This document shows positions 6,291-10,531 of a stretch of 10,531 bases of DNA, piece after piece. How positions within the stretch are numbered: position 1 is the stretch's first letter; each line of letters opens with the position of its first letter. The translations under genes were made by a program, and so were the position numbers. The notes under the pieces are model-generated. The model worked only from the letters and a program-made list of their open reading frames with translations, was not told where the DNA came from and searched no databases. Source of the stretch: an uncultured bacterium (GTDB lineage Bacteria; Pseudomonadota; Gammaproteobacteria; Burkholderiales; Burkholderiaceae_F); assembly GCA_905215795.1 (NCBI GenBank), contig CAJMRV010000041.1, forward strand, positions 1 to 10,531. Reading direction: 5' to 3'.

Positions 6291-7460
6291 TCACTGCTTG
6301 AGGAGCCGTGCGGGCTCGAATCCCTTCGGGACCATCACCCAGGCCGAGGTCGTGCTCTTCTGACGGCCGGCCGCGGCGCCGGCTTCGTCGCCGAAGCCCC
6401 AGAAGTAGTCGAAGCGGATGGGACCGCGGATGGCACTTCCGGTGTCCTGGGCGATGACCGGACGGTTCATCGAGAAGGCGGGCTTAGCCTGGTTCGCCGA
6501 GACGAAGAACGGCGTGCCGTAGCGCCAGACGTTGTGGTCGACCGCCACGGAGGCGCGCGGCGTGAGCGGGACGGACTGGGCGCCCAGCGGGCCTTCGTCG
6601 GCGGCACCGGCGCGTTCCTTGAAGTAGACGTATCTCGGGTTGGCGTTCATCGCCTCGTCGATCTTGCCGGGATTCTTCCTTCCCCAGGCGCGGATGCTCT
6701 GCATGGAGAGGTTCCCGCGGGAGAGTTCGCCCGTCTCCAGGAGGTGGCGTCCGAGCGAGACGTACGGGTGGCCGTTCTGGTCGTCGAAGCCCACGCGGAT
6801 GTGCGAGCCGTCCTCGAGTTCGATGCGTCCGGAGCCCTGGATCTGCAGGAAGAAGGCGTCGACCGGGTCGTCGACCCAGGCGATGACGTCCTCAGGATTG
6901 ATCGGGCGCTTGACCACGTCGGCGCGTTCGTCATAGGGGACGAGGCGCCGTCCCTCGATCTTGCCCCGCAGGCGCAGGCCCTTGAGTTCGGGGTGCAGTC
7001 CGTCGAGGTCCACGACGATCAGGTCCTTGGGCGTCTTCAAAAGCGGCGTCTGGTAGGGGCCGTGCCGGCGGAGGCTGCCGCGCAGGAGCGGTTCGTAGTA
7101 GCCGGTCATCAGCCCGGTGTCGTCCGTGCCCGCCTTCACCTTGTAGAGGTCGAAGTTCCTCCTGAAGAAGGCTTCGGCGTCGAAGGGGACGTTCTGGTCG
7201 AGTTCGTCGCAGGGGGTCTTCCAGAGCTCGTTGTTCTTCATGCGGGTGCAGCTCTGCGAGAAGGCGGAGAGCGCGGCGGCCCAGTCGGCCGGCTCGGAGG
7301 CGGGAAGCGTCTCGAAGGCGGCCGGCTCGAAGGAGATCGTTCCCGGGGGCTCCGGGGTTTCCGGAACGCGGGTCGAGCAGGCGCACAGGGCGAGCACGCC
7401 GAGCACGCACGCGCGCTTGAGCAGTGCGACGGGTCTGGAGGGGGTCGGTTGATTGGTCAC
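6291..7460 (-). CDS. mltA: Membrane-bound lytic murein transglycosylase A (lipoprotein)
   Basis: MltA cleaves the MurNAc-GlcNAc bond of peptidoglycan to give 1,6-anhydro ends, acting from the inner face of the outer membrane. The GTG start at 7460 gives 389 residues. It is favoured because a lipoprotein signal follows at once: basic residues, a hydrophobic stretch, then LCA-Cys28 as lipobox. The frame is open upstream to 7619 without signal-peptide character. MltA-domain motifs are TGYYEP (119-124) and QIQGSG (206-211). The 3D (Asp-Asp-Asp) barrel follows, with AVDHN (306-310) and AQDTGSAIRG (337-346). Asp339 corresponds to the catalytic aspartate of E. coli MltA. The length is close to the 365 residues of the E. 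coli protein. It is convergent with dsbC and divergent from rpe. Confidence 0.95.
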   Translation of the reverse strand: MTNQPTPSRPVALLKRACVLGVLALCACSTRVPETPEPPGTISFEPAAFETLPASEPADWAAALSAFSQSCTRMKNNELWKTPCDELDQNVPFDAEAFFRRNFDLYKVKAGTDDTGLMTGYYEPLLRGSLRRHGPYQTPLLKTPKDLIVVDLDGLHPELKGLRLRGKIEGRRLVPYDERADVVKRPINPEDVIAWVDDPVDAFFLQIQGSGRIELEDGSHIRVGFDDQNGHPYVSLGRHLLETGELSRGNLSMQSIRAWGRKNPGKIDEAMNANPRYVYFKERAGAADEGPLGAQSVPLTPRASVAVDHNVWRYGTPFFVSANQAKPAFSMNRPVIAQDTGSAIRGPIRFDYFWGFGDEAGAAAGRQKSTTSAWVMVPKGFEPARLLKQ

Positions 7461-7571
7461 GTGGTTTGTCCGTTCTGGCGGTGGAAGGTCCCCGCGGGGT
7501 CTCCGGAGCATCCCCGGACGGCGTTGAAACGGGGTCCGAAGTCCGTGCGGGTGCGGCTCTTTGCGGTAGTA

Positions 7572-7599
7572 TTGAGCCATTCGATGGCAAGCATACCAT
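7572..7599 (+). promoter_or_regulatory. Candidate promoter for rpe operon
   Basis: -35 TTGAGC (7572-7577) and -10 TACCAT (7594-7599) are 16 bp apart, about 37 bp upstream of the rpe ATG. Each box matches sigma-70 consensus in four of six positions. It overlaps the candidate mltA promoter on the other strand. Plausible only. Confidence 0.4.
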
Positions 7600-7619
7600 C
7601 TAGGTTCGACAACACTCAA
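7590..7619 (-). promoter_or_regulatory. Candidate promoter for mltA
   Basis: On the minus strand, -35 TTGAGT (7619-7614) and -10 TATGCT (7595-7590) are 18 bp apart, leaving a leader of about 120 nt before the GTG start. It overlaps the rpe promoter candidate, so both genes may compete for polymerase. Weak evidence. Confidence 0.35.
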
Positions 7620-7635
7620 CGCTAAGGAAGTTCAA

Positions 7636-8322
7636 ATGCAAGCATGTCGCATCGCTCCGTCCATCCTCTCCGCCGACTTCGCCCGACTCGGGCAGGAAGT
7701 CGCCGACGTGGTGGAGGCCGGCGCCGACTGGATTCATTTCGACGTCATGGACAACCACTACGTGCCCAACCTGACGGTCGGGCCGCTCGTCCTCAAGGCC
7801 ATCCGCCCCTACACGACCGCACCGATCGACGTGCACCTCATGGTCGAGCCGGTTGACGCGCTCATTCCGAGCTTCGCCGATGCGGGCGCCGACATCATCA
7901 CCTTCCATTGCGAGGCCTCCCGCCACATCGACAGGACCCTCCAGCTGATCCGCGACAAGGGCTGCAAGGCCGGCCTGGTCTTCAACCCCGCCACGCCGCT
8001 CTCCTATCTGGACTACGTCATGGACAAGATCGACCTCGTCCTTCTCATGAGCGTCAATCCTGGCTTCGGCGGCCAGAGCTTCATCGAGTCCACCCTCGCG
8101 AAGGTCGCTGCCGTGAAGGAGCGTTTCGACCGCTACCACGCTGAAACCGGCCGCCGCATCATGATCGAGGTCGACGGCGGCATCAAGCCCGCCAACATCG
8201 CCCGCGTGGCCGCCGCCGGTGCGGACACGTTCGTCGCAGGCTCCGCCATCTTCGGCGCCGGCGACAAGGCGGGCTACCGCGACGTCATCGCCACGATGCG
8301 CCGCGAAGTCGCCTCCCTCTGA
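7636..8322 (+). CDS. rpe: Ribulose-phosphate 3-epimerase
   Basis: The 228-residue TIM-barrel enzyme interconverts ribulose-5-phosphate and xylulose-5-phosphate in the pentose phosphate pathway. The metal and catalytic residues are all in place: His34 and Asp36 in HFDVMD (34-39), His67 in DVHLMVEP, and Asp180 in EVDGGI. The phosphate loop and flexible region SVNPGFGGQ (139-147) and the AGSAIFG end motif (201-207) are present. The ATG has a good ribosome-binding site, AAGGAAG. It is the first gene of the plus-strand cluster. The next gene, gph, starts 76 bp later after a GC hairpin, an order common in Burkholderiales and other Proteobacteria. Confidence 0.97.
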   Translation: MQACRIAPSILSADFARLGQEVADVVEAGADWIHFDVMDNHYVPNLTVGPLVLKAIRPYTTAPIDVHLMVEPVDALIPSFADAGADIITFHCEASRHIDRTLQLIRDKGCKAGLVFNPATPLSYLDYVMDKIDLVLLMSVNPGFGGQSFIESTLAKVAAVKERFDRYHAETGRRIMIEVDGGIKPANIARVAAAGADTFVAGSAIFGAGDKAGYRDVIATMRREVASL

Positions 8323-8329
8323 CGGACGC

Positions 8330-8348
8330 GCCCCCGGACGCCGGGGGC
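8330..8348 (+). other. GC-rich hairpin between rpe and gph
   Basis: GCCCCCGG and CCGGGGGC make an 8-bp perfect stem with an ACG loop, 7 bases past the rpe stop. There is no T-run after it, so it is not a standard terminator. It may stabilise the rpe end of the transcript or modulate read-through. Confidence 0.4.
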
Positions 8349-8398
8349 CGCCCCCGTCCATCCACCTCATTCAACCGCCTCATCCGGAGTGCACACCC

Positions 8399-9085
8399 AT
8401 GTCATTGGTTCCCGACATCAAGGCCGTCCTGTTCGATTTGGACGGCACCCTCGTTGACTCATTGCCCGAAATCCACCACGGTCTCGTCGAGCTCGCCCGC
8501 GAAATGGGCTGGCCCGAACCGGGGATGGAGGACTCCGCCGCGATGATCGGCCGGGGTGCGCGCGTCCTGGTGGAACGCTACATGGCCTTCGCCCACCGCA
8601 CGGGCGACGTCGACGAACTGCTCTCCAAGCTGATCGGGCACTGGGCCCGTTCGGGCGGAAGGAACATCGGTTTCTATCCCGGCGTCCTCGACGGAATCCG
8701 TGAACTCAGGCGAAACGGCGTGAAGACGGCGCTCGTGACCAACAAGTACCGCGACCTCACGCTCGACTTCCTCAAGGAACACGGCATCGAGGACCTCTTC
8801 GACACCGTCGTCGCCGGCGACGACTGCGAGAATCCCAAGCCCGCCCGCGACATGCTCGACCGTGCCCTCTCTGAACTCGGCGTGGACCGCTTCCATGCCG
8901 TGATGGTCGGCGACTCCCGCAACGACGCGCTTGCCGCCCGCGCGGCCGGCGTCAACGCCGTGTTGGTCGAGACCGGCTACAACGAAGGCGTGAACATCCG
9001 CGACTGGGCCCGCGAGGCGGGTTTCAACGTGGTCCACACCAACGCCAGGAAGGTCTGCGACCTCATCAACCAGGGGGCGCTGTGA
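8399..9085 (+). CDS. gph: Phosphoglycolate phosphatase (HAD family)
   Basis: The 228-residue HAD-superfamily hydrolase is predicted to remove phosphate from 2-phosphoglycolate, which arises from DNA repair of 3'-phosphoglycolate ends and from metabolic side reactions. Motif I is FDLDGTLVDS (12-21, nucleophile Asp13, acid/base Asp15). Motif II Thr114 is in LVTNK, motif III is Lys147 in NPKPA, and motif IV is GDSRNDALAA (171-180). A helical cap lies at about 22-90. The ATG at 8399 follows GGAG at about 10-bp spacing and gives the standard N-terminus. HAD phosphatases are hard to separate by sequence, but the rpe-gph neighbourhood supports Gph. The TGA stop shares its A with the ATG of the next gene. 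Confidence 0.92.
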   Translation: MSLVPDIKAVLFDLDGTLVDSLPEIHHGLVELAREMGWPEPGMEDSAAMIGRGARVLVERYMAFAHRTGDVDELLSKLIGHWARSGGRNIGFYPGVLDGIRELRRNGVKTALVTNKYRDLTLDFLKEHGIEDLFDTVVAGDDCENPKPARDMLDRALSELGVDRFHAVMVGDSRNDALAARAAGVNAVLVETGYNEGVNIRDWAREAGFNVVHTNARKVCDLINQGAL

Positions 9086-9516
9086 TGAAGGCGCATTGTC
9101 TGGCCGCGTTCATGGCGGGCGCTTTTCTCATGGGAGGCGCCTGCGCCCAGGACTTCCCCTCCGAGGAACAGCTCGCACTCTGCTACAAGGAGGCCGGCAA
9201 CGACCAGAATGCGGTCAAGAAGTGCCTCGACACCGAACTCGCGGCCGTCCAGGCCGAATACAAAGAGGTCGGCGACCGCGTCATGGTCGAGGTGAAGCGC
9301 CGCGACAAAGGGGCCGGGAACCGGGATGCCTGGAGGAAGGCGATCGCCGCCCAGCAGAACTATGAGAATTACGTGAAGAACGAGTGCGCCGTGGCGCGTC
9401 TCATGGAGAAGGGGTCCCGCGTGAAGCTCGACAACGCCGTGACGGCCTGCCGCATCGGTCTGTACAGGACCCGCACGCAGATGCTTGAGAACCGTTATCT
9501 CCGTGGAGGCGATTGA
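9085..9516 (+). CDS. Secreted LprI/DUF1311-like protein of unknown role
   Basis: The 143-residue protein has a signal peptide (about 1-21: Lys2 and His4, hydrophobic AAFMAGAFLMGG, ACA-Q cleavage). The mature part has four cysteines (33, 47, 101, 122) that can form two disulfides, and a helical middle. The pattern CLDTELAAVQAEY...W...Q..Y....ECA...ACR...Y..RTQML resembles the lysozyme-inhibitor LprI N-terminal domain (DUF1311). Lysozyme inhibition is only known for some members and is not shown here. The start ATG overlaps the gph stop (TGATG), which implies translational coupling. A GTG one codon earlier is possible. A lipoprotein reading of GGAC is weak because Gly is at the -3 position. The ung gene starts one base after the stop. 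Real gene: sure; family: moderately sure; function: unknown. Confidence 0.75.
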   Translation: MKAHCLAAFMAGAFLMGGACAQDFPSEEQLALCYKEAGNDQNAVKKCLDTELAAVQAEYKEVGDRVMVEVKRRDKGAGNRDAWRKAIAAQQNYENYVKNECAVARLMEKGSRVKLDNAVTACRIGLYRTRTQMLENRYLRGGD

Positions 9517-9517
9517 C

Positions 9518-10231
9518 ATGGACACGCTGTTCGAGAGCGAACGTCCCGACTGGACGCCGCCCCGCTCGCCCGAGTGGAGGAGGATGGTCGAGGAGTTCTG
9601 TTCCTCGCCCGAGGGCCTCGGACTCATGGTCAGGCTCGAGCAGGACATCGCCTCCGGCGCGAAGGTGTTCCCGCCCACGCCGTACCGTGCGTTCGAACTC
9701 ACCCCTTATGAAGACGTCAAGGTGGTGATCATCGGACAGGATCCTTATCACGGTGACGGACAGGCTCACGGTCTGGCCTTTTCGGTCAATCCGGGCGTGA
9801 AGGTGCCGCCCTCCCTGAGGAACATCTGGAAGGAGCTTCTTCTCGAGGGATTGGTGACGGGACGCACGCCGTCTTCGGGCTCGCTCGTCGGCTGGGCATC
9901 CCAGGGGGTGCTGCTGATGAACGCCGTGCTCACGGTGAGGGCGCATGAACCCGCCTCGCACAAGGCCTGGGGTTGGGCGAGGCTCACCGATGAAGTGATC
10001 AGGCGCCTCAATGAAAGGGAACGCCCGATGGTCTTCATGCTCTGGGGCAAGTTCGCCCAGGCGAAGCGCACTCTGATCAACACTGAAAAGCACCTCGTGC
10101 TCGAGGCGAACCATCCCTCTCCGCTCTCGGCGACGAGGGGCCCCATCCCATTTATAGGGTGCGGGCATTTCCAAAAGGCCAATGATTGGTTAGAATGCCA
10201 CTCCTTCGTTCCCGTCGACTGGTCTTTCTGA
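9518..10231 (+). CDS. ung: Uracil-DNA glycosylase (family 1)
   Basis: The 237-residue enzyme removes uracil from DNA as the first step of base-excision repair. The catalytic water-activating motif GQDPYHGDGQAHG (73-85, catalytic Asp75) and the minor-groove loop HPSPLS (199-204, His199) are both present. LLMNAVLTV (132-140) holds the conserved uracil-binding Asn. The ATG at 9518 has a strong GGAGG ribosome-binding site inside the end of the previous gene and a 1-bp gap to its stop, so it is part of the gph-led unit. The frame is open upstream to a TTG at 9485, which is less likely. The region after it turns into an rRNA operon promoter. All active-site residues look intact. Confidence 0.97.
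   Translation: MDTLFESERPDWTPPRSPEWRRMVEEFCSSPEGLGLMVRLEQDIASGAKVFPPTPYRAFELTPYEDVKVVIIGQDPYHGDGQAHGLAFSVNPGVKVPPSLRNIWKELLLEGLVTGRTPSSGSLVGWASQGVLLMNAVLTVRAHEPASHKAWGWARLTDEVIRRLNERERPMVFMLWGKFAQAKRTLINTEKHLVLEANHPSPLSATRGPIPFIGCGHFQKANDWLECHSFVPVDWSF
10168..10196 (+). promoter_or_regulatory. Candidate upstream rrn promoter inside the ung 3' end
   Basis: TTTCCA (10168-10173) and TAGAAT (10191-10196) are 17 bp apart, with 4 and 5 matches to sigma-70 boxes. It lies within the last codons of ung in a locally AT-rich patch. The 14 bases around its -35 resemble those at 10330-10343. Tentative. Confidence 0.3.
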
Positions 10232-10270
10232 TCCGTCTGCAGGATGAAGGGGCCGGCAGGACCGCCCGGT

Positions 10271-10287
10271 GGCTTCCAATGGAAGCC
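10271..10287 (+). other. Small hairpin after ung
   Basis: GGCTTCC and GGAAGCC pair around AAT, about 40 bases past the ung stop. It lacks a U-tract, so termination is doubtful. It may mark the 3' end of the ung transcript. Confidence 0.3.
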
Positions 10288-10321
10288 CCAGGCTTGGAAA
10301 CGCCGGGGCGCTACAGGATAA

Positions 10322-10379
10322 CGTGAACAGGGTATTTCCCAAACACGAAAAATTCTGCATAATACGCCTTCTGTTCACG
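10322..10379. repeat. 9-bp inverted repeat flanking a candidate rrn promoter
   Basis: CGTGAACAG (10322-10330) and CTGTTCACG (10371-10379) are perfect inverted copies with 40 bp between them. They enclose the promoter candidate at 10335-10363 and lie upstream of the main promoter. They could be paired operator half-sites or simply chance. Confidence 0.6.
10335..10363 (+). promoter_or_regulatory. Candidate second rrn promoter
   Basis: TTTCCC (10335-10340) and CATAAT (10358-10363, preceded by TG as in extended -10 promoters) are 17 bp apart. It lies 88 bp upstream of the consensus promoter. Multiple promoters are common before rRNA operons. The -35 box is weak. Confidence 0.4.
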
Positions 10380-10422
10380 ACGCAACGCGTTGTTGAACGA
10401 ACCAAAGAGTTTGAAAAAGAAT

Positions 10423-10451
10423 TTGACAAACGTTCGATTCTTTGTTAAACT
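10423..10451 (+). promoter_or_regulatory. Main rRNA operon promoter
   Basis: A perfect -35 TTGACA (10423-10428), a 17-bp spacer and -10 TAAACT (10446-10451) lie in AT-rich DNA, with A/T-rich bases upstream (AGTTTGAAAAAGAAT) that could act as an UP element. The start would be near 10458, just before the boxB and boxA signals. The discriminator (TAAAAAAT) is AT-rich. Confidence 0.85.
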
Positions 10452-10460
10452 TAAAAAATT

Positions 10461-10476
10461 CGCTTCTCACGAAGCG
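10461..10476 (+). promoter_or_regulatory. boxB-like hairpin of rrn antitermination leader
   Basis: CGCTTC and GAAGCG form a perfect 6-bp stem with a TCAC loop, one base before boxA. The order hairpin-then-boxA matches the E. coli rrn leader. Confidence 0.7.
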
Positions 10477-10477
10477 C

Positions 10478-10490
10478 TGTTCTTTAAAAA
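10478..10490 (+). promoter_or_regulatory. boxA antitermination site
   Basis: TGTTCTTTAAAAA is close to the E. coli rrn boxA TGCTCTTTAACA. The NusB-NusE(S10) complex binds boxA RNA and prevents Rho-dependent termination in the long untranslated rRNA transcript. Confidence 0.85.
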
Positions 10491-10531
10491 ATTGATTTCA
10501 ACGAAACCAATAAGTGTGAACATCGGTTGAA

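Larger units (their letters stand above)
10458..10531 (+). ncRNA. Leader of an rRNA operon transcript (partial; 16S gene beyond edge)
   Basis: From the predicted start, the transcript runs through the boxB-like hairpin and boxA into a stretch with CCAATAAGTGTGAACATCGGTTGA. This resembles the sequence that precedes 16S rRNA in beta- and gammaproteobacteria and takes part in RNase III processing. The mature 16S start (near AGAGTTTGAT) is not in the window. Confidence 0.8.

Noticed and set aside
10380..10531. Start of the 16S rRNA gene inside the window
   Set aside because: The mature 5' motif (AGAGTTTGAT) does not occur after boxA, so only the leader is present. The AGAGTTTGAA at 10407-10416 lies upstream of the promoter and is not it.

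Overview
The window is a GC-rich stretch of conserved bacterial chromosome. Gene content and order point to a Betaproteobacterium of the order Burkholderiales. The hemA-prfA-prmC operon and the divergent mltA / rpe-gph pair are arrangements familiar from that group. The final 200 bases resemble a beta/gammaproteobacterial 16S leader, with a boxB-like hairpin, a boxA sequence and an ATAAGTGTG block. A gut genus such as Sutterella or Parasutterella would fit, but that is only an impression from protein style. I see no insertion sequences, phage genes, CRISPR array or toxin-antitoxin pair.

Left part (1-4030, minus strand). A strong -10 box at 3972-3977 leads into hemA (glutamyl-tRNA reductase, first committed step of tetrapyrrole synthesis), then prfA (release factor 1) and prmC (the methyltransferase that modifies the GGQ glutamine of RF1). 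A stem-loop between hemA and prfA may tune read-through. A second GC-rich stem-loop after prmC separates it from a truncated gene for a CpXC-domain protein that runs off the left edge.

Middle part (4030-6280). A lone queC (7-cyano-7-deazaguanine synthase, queuosine pathway) is divergent from hemA. Two identical tRNA-Phe(GAA) genes follow on the minus strand, with a good promoter (TTGCAA-17-TACAAT) and a textbook intrinsic terminator. Then comes a periplasmic DsbC/DsbG-type disulfide isomerase on the plus strand. It ends in a bidirectional terminator shared with the convergent mltA.

Right part (6280-10531). mltA (lipoprotein lytic transglycosylase A) is divergent from a plus-strand cluster: rpe, gph, an LprI/DUF1311-like secreted Cys protein, and ung. 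Gph and the LprI-like gene overlap by one base, and ung follows one base later, so these three are very probably co-transcribed. After ung the DNA turns AT-rich and holds a consensus promoter (TTGACA-17-TAAACT) and boxB/boxA antitermination signals. These mark the start of an rRNA operon whose 16S gene begins beyond the right edge.

Nearly everything is housekeeping and I find no convincing new system. The points most worth a second look are the multi-promoter rrn region with its 9-bp inverted repeat, the uncharacterised LprI-like protein coupled to gph and ung, the CTFC / Val-cis-Pro active site of the DsbC homologue, and the hemA-prfA hairpin.
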